Assembly (NCBI RefSeq): GCF_039544005.1
Contig: NZ_BAABKV010000001.1
Location: 6,882,001 to 6,946,000 of the forward strand
Source of the DNA: Kitasatospora paranensis
Lineage (GTDB): Bacteria > Actinomycetota > Actinomycetes > Streptomycetales > Streptomycetaceae
Length of the DNA stretch: 64,000 nt
Reading direction: 5' to 3'
In this document: positions 1-6,975 of the stretch, piece by piece
Layout: each line of letters opens with the position of its first letter
How positions within the stretch are numbered: position 1 is the stretch's first letter
Made by a program: the position numbers and the translations under genes
The notes under the pieces: generated by a model
Told to the model about the DNA's origin: nothing
Databases searched by the model: none
The model's input: the letters and a program-made list of their open reading frames with translations, nothing else

Positions 1-226
1 TCGGCGAGCCCTGCGTCGAGCTGCGCGCCGAGCCGGGCGGCCGCGTCGGCGGAGGGGCGCCGGCCGGCTCGGTGGCGGCGACCTGCAAGGTGTCGGCGCT
101 CTGCGACCGTCCCGGGTACAGCCGGACGGCGGCGGCCGCGAGGGCGAGGACGAGCAGCGCTGCCGTCCGCCGTGTCCGTCGACGCCGCCTGCGCGCGTCC
201 CTTCGGGTCCTGCCCTCTGCTGCCAT
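1..226 (-). CDS. Membrane-anchored hypothetical protein (3' end outside window)
   Basis: The reverse strand from 226 is open to the window edge. It encodes an Arg-rich N-terminus, one hydrophobic segment (about residues 22-33, ALLVLALAAAAV), and then a Pro/Ser/Thr-rich stretch. This is the pattern of a single-pass membrane or secreted protein. An in-frame ATG at 262 is an alternative start that would add 12 residues. I see no domain in the visible part and cannot assign a function. Confidence 0.45.
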   Translation of the reverse strand, partial: MAAEGRTRRDARRRRRRTRRTAALLVLALAAAAVRLYPGRSQSADTLQVAATEPAGAPPPTRPPGSARSSTQGSP

Positions 227-320
227 GGCGGCGATGCTGGCCGGGGCCCCTGTGGCGGCCATGAGCCGTGGGTGAGCGACGGCTGAGAAGCGCGTCCGCG
301 CGGTGGCATAGGCTCGTCGG

Positions 321-1066
321 GTGGAGCCCAAGAACATCCCGAACCCCGGATTCGCCGACGACGACGGCACCGCCGACCCGAGGCTCGCCTCGGCTCTCGA
401 GGAGTGGGCCCGCCGGCCCGCGGAGGAGCCGGCGCTGCTGGCGGCGCTGACACCGAGCCGGCTGATGGTGCCGATCGTGGCGCTGCTGGGGGAGGTGGAG
501 ACGGGGGCGGACGGCCTTCGGCACGAGAAGACCAGTGACATGGCCGTCCCGGTGATCGAGGCCGCGGACGGGCGGCGGGCGCTGCCCGCCTTCACCTCGC
601 TGGCGACGATGGCCCGCTGGCGGGCCGATGCCCGGCCGGCGCCGGTGGCCGCGCCGCAGGCGGCGATGGTCGCCTTCGCGGAGCGCGCCGACACGCTGCT
701 GATCGACCCGGCGGGCCCGGTCAGCTACCGGCTGAGCGGTGCCCGGCTGCGGGCGCTCGCGGAGAACCGGCCGTACCGGCCGCCGGTGGAGGACCCGGAC
801 GTCCGGGAGGCGGTGCGGGCCGTCCTGGCGGCGGAGCCCGCGGTGGTTGCCGCCCACCTGCGCCCCGCGGTCGGGGTCGACGGCGTGCTCGCGCTCGTCC
901 TGGAGCCGGAGACGGCGTACGGCGACGGGGCCCGGGCGTTCTTCGAGCGGCTGGCGGGCACGCTGGCCGCCGACCCGGTGCTGCGGGTCCGGATGGACGG
1001 GGGCTGGAGATGGCGATGCTGGCGCCGGGCACCGAACTGTCCGGCGAGCCCTTCTACCGGCGCTGA
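321..1066 (+). CDS. SseB-family protein (single-base frameshift)
   Basis: The product starts at a GTG with NIPNPGFADDDG and continues with EKTSDMAVPVIEA and GRRALPAFTSL, which match the SseB-domain proteins (type III secretion chaperone-like fold) common in streptomycetes. Their cellular role is not established. The frame breaks at the five-G run 999-1003. With one extra G it reads LEMAMLAPGTELSGEPFYRR and stops at 1066, giving 248 residues with a typical family ending. Without the correction the frame runs on into unrelated sequence. No strong ribosome binding site is visible before the GTG. The strong hairpin at 1113-1160 follows. Confidence 0.8.
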
Positions 1067-1112
1067 CGGCGGCCGGTCCGGCTCGCACGGCACCGGGGCA
1101 CGGCCCCGGCAC

Positions 1113-1160
1113 GCGCCAGGGGCGCGGAACCCGCCGAGGCGGGTTCCGCGCCCCTGGCGC
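1113..1160. terminator. Bidirectional terminator between convergent genes
   Basis: A perfect inverted repeat with arms of more than 20 bp around a 3-nt loop lies between the convergent SseB-like (+) and DUF1844 (-) genes. It has no T tract but is a very stable hairpin, as is usual for terminators in this high-GC group. Confidence 0.7.
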
Positions 1161-1166
1161 GGCGGG

Positions 1167-1547
1167 TCAGGAGTAGACCGGGCCGGTGAACTTCTCGCCG
1201 GGGCCGGCGCCCGGGGCGTCCGGGACGAGCGAGGCCTCGCGGAAGGCGAGCTGCAGCGAGCGCAGGCCGTCCCGCAGCGGGGCGGCGTGGAAGTTGGAGA
1301 TCTCCGGCGCGCCGGCGGTCACCAGGCCGGCGAGTGCGGTGATCAGCTTGCGGGCCTCGTCGAGGTCCTTGTCGGCCTCGCCGCCCTCGGCCAGTCCGCA
1401 CTTCACCGCCGCCGCGCTCATCAGGTGGACGGCGACGGTGGTGATCACCTCCACGGCCGGCACCTCCGCGATGTCGCGGGTCAGGTCGTCGAAGCCGAGC
1501 GCCTGCTCGTCGTCGTGCTCGTGGGGCTGGCTGGTCAAGGTGCTCAC
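1167..1547 (-). CDS. DUF1844 family protein
   Basis: 126 residues from a GTG start. The conserved core contains DIAEVPAVEVI, VHLMSAAAVKCGL, DLDEARKLITAL and APLRDGLRSLQLAFREASL and ends EKFTGPVYS, all diagnostic of actinobacterial DUF1844 proteins. The function is unknown. The frame stays open far upstream through the infC leader, but homologous sequence begins only near VSTLTSQ, so the GTG at 1547 is chosen. The gene is divergent from infC, and the adjacency is conserved in streptomycetes. Confidence 0.8.
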   Translation of the reverse strand: MSTLTSQPHEHDDEQALGFDDLTRDIAEVPAVEVITTVAVHLMSAAAVKCGLAEGGEADKDLDEARKLITALAGLVTAGAPEISNFHAAPLRDGLRSLQLAFREASLVPDAPGAGPGEKFTGPVYS

Positions 1548-1631
1548 TCCGTCGGGCGGGGGTACGTTCACCAGGGAGCGTACAAGGCGGGGTGCCCGGG
1601 GCCGGAATACCGGTCGTGCCCCGAACGCTGC

Positions 1632-1637
1632 TATGAT
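1632..1637 (+). promoter_or_regulatory. Candidate -10 element of the infC operon
   Basis: TATGAT is one base from the consensus -10 and sits about 195 bp before the intrinsic hairpin at 1831-1859. No good TTGACA-like -35 is present at 17-18 bp. It would launch a long leader of about 330 nt ahead of infC. Confidence 0.4.
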
Positions 1638-1644
1638 TCGAGAC

Positions 1645-1978
1645 TGACCGGCCAGGAGCCCCCAGGGCACCCGGCCAGCAAGTGGAGGCTCCACCCAGGA
1701 GGCCCGAGAGGGCAACCGCGACAGTCTCCCACCCGATCGACCTCCGGGCCGACGGGTCCGGTCCGCGACGTACGCCGCAAGGCGCGCGATCGCCAGCGGC
1801 GCCCCCCGAGGGCGCCCCGGAATGTGTGGAGCCCCGCCTGTACCGTGCGGGGCTTTTTTCGTGCGTTCGGTGCCTTTCGGCAGCGGAGCATGAATGAAGC
1901 CCCGCCCAGTGGTCGAAACCACGACGTGCGACCGCCGCCCGACGGCCGCAGCGCAAAAGGTGCAACCGAGGAGGCCCC
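1645..1978 (+). promoter_or_regulatory. Structured 5' leader of infC-rpmI-rplT with internal terminator
   Basis: The roughly 330-nt untranslated stretch between the candidate promoter and infC contains several hairpins: GTGGAG-G-CTCCAC at 1682-1694, a GGCGCCC/GGGCGCC pair near 1798-1816, and a true intrinsic terminator at 1831-1859. The layout matches transcription attenuation of a ribosomal-protein operon. The regulator (L20, L35, IF3 or another signal) cannot be read from the sequence. Confidence 0.55.
1831..1859 (+). terminator. infC: Rho-independent terminator (attenuator) upstream of infC
   Basis: GCCCCGC (1831-1837) pairs with GCGGGGC (1847-1853) and is followed by six T residues (1854-1859). 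It lies 120 nt before infC and cannot end the divergent DUF1844 gene, so it most likely causes premature termination of the infC operon transcript. Confidence 0.75.
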
Positions 1979-2674
1979 ATCAGCACCGAGCCCCGCATCA
2001 ACGACCGGATTCGCGTCCCCGAGGTGCGACTCGTCGGTCCCAGCGGCGAGCAGGTCGGCATCGTGCCGCTTGCCAAGGCGCTGGAACTTGCGCAGGAGTA
2101 CGACCTCGACCTGGTCGAGGTCGCGGCGACCGCACGGCCGCCGGTGTGCAAGCTCATGGACTACGGCAAGTTCAAGTACGAGTCGGCCATGAAGGCCCGT
2201 GAGGCGCGCAAGAACCAGGCGCACACGGTCATCAAGGAGATGAAGCTCCGGCCGAAGATCGACCCGCACGACTATGACACCAAGAAGGGTCACGTCGTCC
2301 GGTTCCTCAAGCAGGGCGACAAGGTCAAGATCACGATCATGTTCCGCGGTCGTGAGCAGTCCCGCCCCGAGCTGGGCTTCCGACTGCTGCAGCGGCTCGC
2401 GGACGACGTCCAGGACCTGGGCTTCGTGGAGTCGTCGGCGAAGCAGGACGGCCGAAACATGATCATGGTTCTCGGCCCGCACAAGAAGAAGACCGAGGCG
2501 ATGGCCGAGGCCCGCGCCCTTGCGGACGCCCGCAAGGCGGAGCGCCAGGGCCGCACCCCCGGCGCCGAGTCCGAGATCGACGACGAGCACGAGTCGATCG
2601 AGGACACGGAGCCCGTGGAGGCCGCAGAGCCCGCCGAGGTCGACCAGCCGGCCGAGGCCGAGCAGGACGCCTGA
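1979..2674 (+). CDS. infC: Translation initiation factor IF-3, apparent AUC start
   Basis: IF-3 binds the 30S subunit and proofreads start-codon selection. The 231-residue product begins ISTEPRINDRIRVPEVRLVG, covering the universally conserved IF-3 N-terminus, and contains the N-domain, linker (KFKYESAMKAREARKNQ) and C-domain (GDKVKITIMFRGRE). It ends with an acidic tail rich in Glu, Ala and Pro. No in-frame ATG, GTG or TTG occurs between the in-frame stop at 1895 and codon 2024, and starting at 2024 would delete conserved residues. A strong GAGGAGG (1968-1974) sits four bases before ATC at 1979. This parallels the AUU start of Escherichia coli infC, the basis of IF-3 autoregulation. First gene of infC-rpmI-rplT. 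Confidence 0.9.
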   Translation: MSTEPRINDRIRVPEVRLVGPSGEQVGIVPLAKALELAQEYDLDLVEVAATARPPVCKLMDYGKFKYESAMKAREARKNQAHTVIKEMKLRPKIDPHDYDTKKGHVVRFLKQGDKVKITIMFRGREQSRPELGFRLLQRLADDVQDLGFVESSAKQDGRNMIMVLGPHKKKTEAMAEARALADARKAERQGRTPGAESEIDDEHESIEDTEPVEAAEPAEVDQPAEAEQDA

Positions 2675-2808
2675 GCCCCAGGGCTCGGCGACCGGCTCGT
2701 AACCGGCCACCCGGCCGGGGCTCCCGCCCCGGCCGAGCAGAAGAATCCACTCCCGGCCCCGCACACTGCTGCGCGGGCCGGGGCGGACCGACGAGGAGAT
2801 ACGGCGAC

Positions 2809-3003
2809 ATGCCGAAGCAGAAGACGCACAGCGGCGCCAGCAAGCGCTTCAAGATCACTGGCTCCGGGAAGGTGCTGCGCGAGCGTGCCGGCCGTCGCCA
2901 CCTGTTGGAGCACAAGCCCTCGACGCTGACCCGCAAGCTGGCCGGCACCGTCGAGCTGGCTCCCGCCGACGCCAAGAAGATCAAGAAGCTTCTCGGCAAG
3001 TGA
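2809..3003 (+). CDS. rpmI: 50S ribosomal protein L35
   Basis: 64 residues starting MPKQKTHSGASKRFKITGSG, a basic protein of exactly the usual L35 length and sequence and a component of the large ribosomal subunit. The start is preceded by GAGGAGAT. It lies between infC and rplT in the canonical operon order and is probably co-transcribed from the infC leader. Confidence 0.97.
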   Translation: MPKQKTHSGASKRFKITGSGKVLRERAGRRHLLEHKPSTLTRKLAGTVELAPADAKKIKKLLGK

Positions 3004-3107
3004 TCGCCCACCCGCGGCCCCGGCCGCGGGACGAGCTGATCCTTCCCGACCCCAACGAATGACGGACCGCCCGGAGCGATCCGAGGTCCAACCCAAGGAG
3101 TAATCAA

Positions 3108-3494
3108 GTGGCACGCGTCAAGCGGGCAGTCAACGCCCACAAGAAGCGCCGGGTCATCCTCGAGCGGGCCAGCGGTTACCGCGGCCAGCGCTCCCGCCTG
3201 TACCGCAAGGCCAAGGAGCAGGTCACCCACTCGCTCGTCTACAACTTCAACGACCGCAAGAAGCGCAAGGGCGACTTCCGTCAGCTGTGGATCCAGCGCA
3301 TCAACGCTGCGGCCCGCGCCAACGGCATCACCTACAACCGCTTCGTGCAGGGCCTGAAGGCCGCGGGCGTCGAGATCGACCGCAAGATGCTCGCCGACCT
3401 GGCCGTCAACGACGCCGCCGCGTTCGCCGTCCTCGTCGAGGTCGCGCAGAAGGCGCTGCCGGAGGACGTCAACGCCCCCAAGGTCGCCGCCTGA
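3108..3494 (+). CDS. rplT: 50S ribosomal protein L20
   Basis: 128 residues starting MARVKRAVNAHKKRRVILE with the conserved GYRGQRSRLYRKAKEQ segment. L20 binds 23S rRNA early in 50S assembly, and in other bacteria it represses its own operon by binding the leader mRNA. The GTG start has an AAGGAG ribosome binding site. Third gene of infC-rpmI-rplT. Confidence 0.97.
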   Translation: MARVKRAVNAHKKRRVILERASGYRGQRSRLYRKAKEQVTHSLVYNFNDRKKRKGDFRQLWIQRINAAARANGITYNRFVQGLKAAGVEIDRKMLADLAVNDAAAFAVLVEVAQKALPEDVNAPKVAA

Positions 3495-3589
3495 TCCAGG
3501 CAGCACCCCGGTTGCTGAGCTCTTCGGGCCCGCAGGTACTCGCTGCCTGCGGGCCCGTCGCGCACCCCGGACCACCAGAGAACGAGAGC

Positions 3590-4464
3590 ATGCCGAGCAC
3601 CGACACCCCCTGCTGACCTCCCTGCGCTCGCCGCGCGTCGTCGCCGCCCGCCGGCTGGCCCGGCGCAACCAGCGCTCCAAGGAGCGCCGCTTCCTGGCCG
3701 AGGGCCCGCAGGCGGTCCGCGAGGCCGTGGCGTACGGGCGACTGCCGGGCTCGGACGAGCACGCCGTGGTCGAGATCTACCTCACCGAGCAGGCGCTGGA
3801 GCGGCACACCGACATCGTCGACGCCGCCGAGCAGGCCCGGCTGCCGCTGCTCACCGCCACCGACGAGGTGATCGCGGAGATCTGCGACACCGTCACCCCG
3901 CAGGGGATCGTGGCGCTCTGCCGCTTCATCGACACCCCGTTCGAGGACGTGCTCGCGGCCGGGCCCCAGCTGGTCGCGGTGCTCGCGCACGTCCGCGACC
4001 CCGGCAACGCGGGCACCGTGCTCCGGACGGCCGACGCGGCCGGCGCGGACGCCGTCGTCCTCACCGACGCCTCCGTCGACCCGTACAACCCGAAGGCCGT
4101 CCGGGCCTCCGTCGGCAGCCTGTTCCACCTGCCCTTCGCGACCGGTGTGCCGGTCGAGGAGGCGGTCGCGCGGCTGCGCGAGGCCGGGGTCCGGGTGCTC
4201 GCCGCGGACGGCGCGGGGGAGCGCGACCTCGACCAGGAGCTCGACGAGGGCACGCTCGGCGCGCCCGGCGCATGGGTGTTCGGCAACGAGGCCTGGGGCC
4301 TGCCGGAGGAGACCCGCGCGCTGGCCGACGAGGTGGTGCGCGTGCCCATCCACGGACACGCCGAGAGCCTCAACCTCGCCACGGCCGCCGCCGTCTGCCT
4401 CTACGCCTCGGCCCGGGCGCAGCGCTCGCCCGGAGGGTGTCGCACAGAGCAGTACGGGCGCTAG
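3590..4464 (+). CDS. SpoU/TrmH-family RNA 2'-O-methyltransferase (single-base frameshift)
   Basis: A predicted SAM-dependent ribose methyltransferase of tRNA or rRNA. An N-terminal substrate-binding domain (RRNQRSKERRFLAEGPQAVREA) is followed by a SPOUT domain with motifs AHVRDPGNAGTVLRTADAAG, WVFGNEAWGLP and ESLNLATAAAVCLY. The best start is ATG 3590 with GAGAACGAGAGC before it, giving MPSTDTP. The frame is lost at the five-C run 3606-3610, and one added C joins MPSTDTP to LLTSLRSPRVVAARR and yields a 291-residue protein of normal length. It directly follows rplT, as in other streptomycetes. Confidence 0.85.
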
Positions 4465-4512
4465 GGTCGCCCTCGGCGGGGCGTAGGAACGGTGGGTCAG
4501 GGGAGGACACCC

Positions 4513-5616
4513 ATGGTCGGCAGCGCGGAGGAGCTCGACCCGGACGACCTACCGGACGGCCTGGTCGTCGCGGACGCCGAAGGCCGGGTGGTCACCTTCA
4601 ACCGGGCCGCGGCCCGGCTCACCGGCCGCCGGCCCGAGGCGGTGCTCGGCGCTCCGCTGGCGGACGCCCTGCCCCTGGAGGACCTGGACGGCCGGCGCTG
4701 GTGGAAGCTCACCGACCCGTACGGAGGCCTGGCGATCCGCTCCGGCCAGCCCGAGCGCAACCTGCTGCTCCCCGGCGGCTGCGAGGTGCTGGTCTCCGCC
4801 CGGTACGTCCGCGAGCGGCCCGGCGGACCGGTGCAGCGGGTCGTCGTCGCCCTGCGCGGCACCGAGGCCCGCCGCCGCACCGAACGCAGCCACGCCGAAC
4901 TGATCGCCACCGTCGCGCACGAGCTGCGCTCCCCGCTGACCAGCGTCAAGGGCTTCACCGCCACGCTGCTGGCCAAGTGGGAGCGGTTCAACGACGGCCA
5001 GAAGCGGGTGATGCTGGAGACCGTCGACGCCGACGCGGACCGGGTCACCCGGCTGATCGCCGAACTGCTCGACATCTCCCGGATCGACGCCGGCCGGCTG
5101 GAGGTCCGCCGCCAGGTCGTCGACATCGCCGCCGCGGTGCGCCGGCACGTCGAGGGCAAGGTGGCGTCCGGGATTCCCGCCGAGCGCTTCGACATCCGGA
5201 TCACCGAGCCGCTCGGCCAGCAGTGGGGCGACCCCGACAAGATCGACCAGGTGCTCGCCAACCTGCTGGAAAATGCCGTGCGGCACGGCGAGGGGACTGT
5301 CACCATCGAGGTGGCCCCCGCGAGCGAGATCGTCGAGGCGGCCGGCTGGGAGCACCCGGGCACCCCGCCCAGGGTCGTGGAAGGGACAGCGGTCACCGTG
5401 AGCGACGAAGGCAGCGGCATCCCCGAGGAGTCGATGCCGCGCGTCTTCACCCGCTTCTGGCGCGGCTCCAAGCGCGGCGGCACCGGCCTCGGCCTCTACA
5501 TCGTCAAGGGCATCGTCGAGGCCCACGGCGGCGTCATCCGGATCAGCCGCGCGCCCTCGGGCGGCGCCCGCTTCCGATTTATCCTGCCCGCCGGCGTCCC
5601 GGACTTCATGCTGTAA
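4513..5616 (+). CDS. PAS-containing sensor histidine kinase, orphan
   Basis: 367 residues from ATG 4513, preceded by GGGGAGGA. A PAS-like N-terminal domain (about residues 15-125) is followed by a HisKA dimerisation domain with phospho-acceptor H in AHELRSPLTSVKGF and a HATPase domain with N box NLLENAVRHGEG, G1 DEGSGIP and G2 GGTGLGLYIVKGIVEAHGG. No transmembrane helix is seen, so it is predicted cytosolic. No response regulator is adjacent. It sits between the SpoU-type methyltransferase and pheS. The signal sensed is unknown. Confidence 0.9.
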   Translation: MVGSAEELDPDDLPDGLVVADAEGRVVTFNRAAARLTGRRPEAVLGAPLADALPLEDLDGRRWWKLTDPYGGLAIRSGQPERNLLLPGGCEVLVSARYVRERPGGPVQRVVVALRGTEARRRTERSHAELIATVAHELRSPLTSVKGFTATLLAKWERFNDGQKRVMLETVDADADRVTRLIAELLDISRIDAGRLEVRRQVVDIAAAVRRHVEGKVASGIPAERFDIRITEPLGQQWGDPDKIDQVLANLLENAVRHGEGTVTIEVAPASEIVEAAGWEHPGTPPRVVEGTAVTVSDEGSGIPEESMPRVFTRFWRGSKRGGTGLGLYIVKGIVEAHGGVIRISRAPSGGARFRFILPAGVPDFML

Positions 5617-5853
5617 CGGCATCCGAGGTCCGCCGCCCCGGCGGGCTCCCCGCGCGCACCGCCCCGGACGGCGAAACGGCCGTCGGCGTGCTGCGACTAC
5701 ACTCGACCTTTGGCGTTGTGGGACGCCCTGCGCGGCCGTGCCGCGGACACCCCTCCCGGTACCGGGCCAGGGGATGCCCGTGCTCCGGCCACGCCGGGCG
5801 TAGCGCAAGGGCGAGCCATCCACTTCACGAGCAGGAGCACGGGAAAGATAGAG

Positions 5854-6975
5854 ATGTCGGCACCCAACAAGTCCTACGACCCGGTCGAGGTCGAGGCCCT
5901 CAAGCCCGAGGTGGTGGAGCAGGCCCGGGACGAGGCGATCGCCGCGTTCGCGGCCGCCGCCGACCTCGACGCGCTCAAGCAGGCCAAGGTCGCGCACACC
6001 GGCGAGCGTTCGCCGCTCGCCCTCGCCAACCGCGAGATCGGCGCACTGCCGCCGCACGCCAAGGCGGCGGCCGGCAAGCTGATCGGCCAGGCCCGCGGCG
6101 CCGTCAACCAGGCGCTGGCCCGCCGCCAGGCCGAACTGGAGGCGGAGCGCGACGCCCGCGTGCTGGTCGAGGAGGCAGTGGACGTCACACTGCCCTACGA
6201 CCGTGCCCCGCGCGGCGCCCGTCACCCGCTGACCACCATGGCCGAGCGGATCGAGGACACCTTCGTGGCCATGGGCTACGAGGTCGCCTCCGGCCCCGAG
6301 GTGGAGGCGGAGTGGCTCAACTTCGACGCCCTCAACCTGCACCAGGACCACCCGGCCCGCTCCATGCAGGACACCTTCTTCGTGCAGGCCCCGGACGGCT
6401 CGGCCGACTCCGGCGTGGTGCTGCGCACCCAGACCTCCCCGGTGCAGATCCGCACCATGCTCGACCGCCAGCCCCCGCTGTACGCGGTCAGCCCCGGCCG
6501 GGTCTACCGCACCGACGAGCTGGACGCCACGCACACCCCGGTCTTCCGCCAGGTCGAGGGCCTCGCGGTGGACGAGGGCATCACCTTCGCCGACCTCAAG
6601 GGCACCATCGAGGTGCTGGTCGAGAAGCTGATCGGCGGCCACCTGGAGCTGCGCTGGCGCCCCTCGTACTTCCCGTTCACCGAGCCGAGCGCCGAGGTGG
6701 ACCTGCAGTGCTTCGTCTGCCGCGGTGAGAGCGTCGGCAACCCGGACCGTCCGTGCCGCACCTGCTCCTCCGAGGGCTGGATCGAGCTCGGCGGCTGCGG
6801 TGTCGTCAACCCGCGGGTGCTGGTCGCGGCCGGTGTCGACCCCAACCGCTACAGCGGGTTCGCCTTCGGCCTGGGCCTGGAGCGAATCCTGATGAACCGC
6901 CACAACGTCGCCGACATGCGCGACATGGTCGAGGGTGACGTCCGCTTCACCCTCCCGTTCGGGATGGAGATCTGA
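5854..6975 (+). CDS. pheS: Phenylalanine-tRNA ligase alpha subunit
   Basis: The catalytic subunit of the alpha2-beta2 synthetase that charges tRNA-Phe. The 373-residue product has an N-terminal coiled coil followed by the class II core: motif 2 (VYRTDELDATHTPVFRQVEG) and motif 3 (GLGLERILM), with C-terminal MRDMVEGDVRFTLPF. ATG 5854 follows GGGAAAGATAG. The 237-bp gap upstream presumably carries the promoter, and I saw no T-box structure in it. The stop overlaps the pheT start (TGATG). Confidence 0.97.
   Translation: MSAPNKSYDPVEVEALKPEVVEQARDEAIAAFAAAADLDALKQAKVAHTGERSPLALANREIGALPPHAKAAAGKLIGQARGAVNQALARRQAELEAERDARVLVEEAVDVTLPYDRAPRGARHPLTTMAERIEDTFVAMGYEVASGPEVEAEWLNFDALNLHQDHPARSMQDTFFVQAPDGSADSGVVLRTQTSPVQIRTMLDRQPPLYAVSPGRVYRTDELDATHTPVFRQVEGLAVDEGITFADLKGTIEVLVEKLIGGHLELRWRPSYFPFTEPSAEVDLQCFVCRGESVGNPDRPCRTCSSEGWIELGGCGVVNPRVLVAAGVDPNRYSGFAFGLGLERILMNRHNVADMRDMVEGDVRFTLPFGMEI

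Noticed and set aside
321..2192. Single 623-residue protein across SseB-like, DUF1844 and infC leader regions
   Set aside because: After the frame slip at 999-1003 the sequence is composition-driven and runs antisense to DUF1844; homology ends where the corrected frame stops.
5617..5853. T-box leader before pheS
   Set aside because: No T-box sequence or specifier-loop structure seen; the region looks like an ordinary promoter gap.
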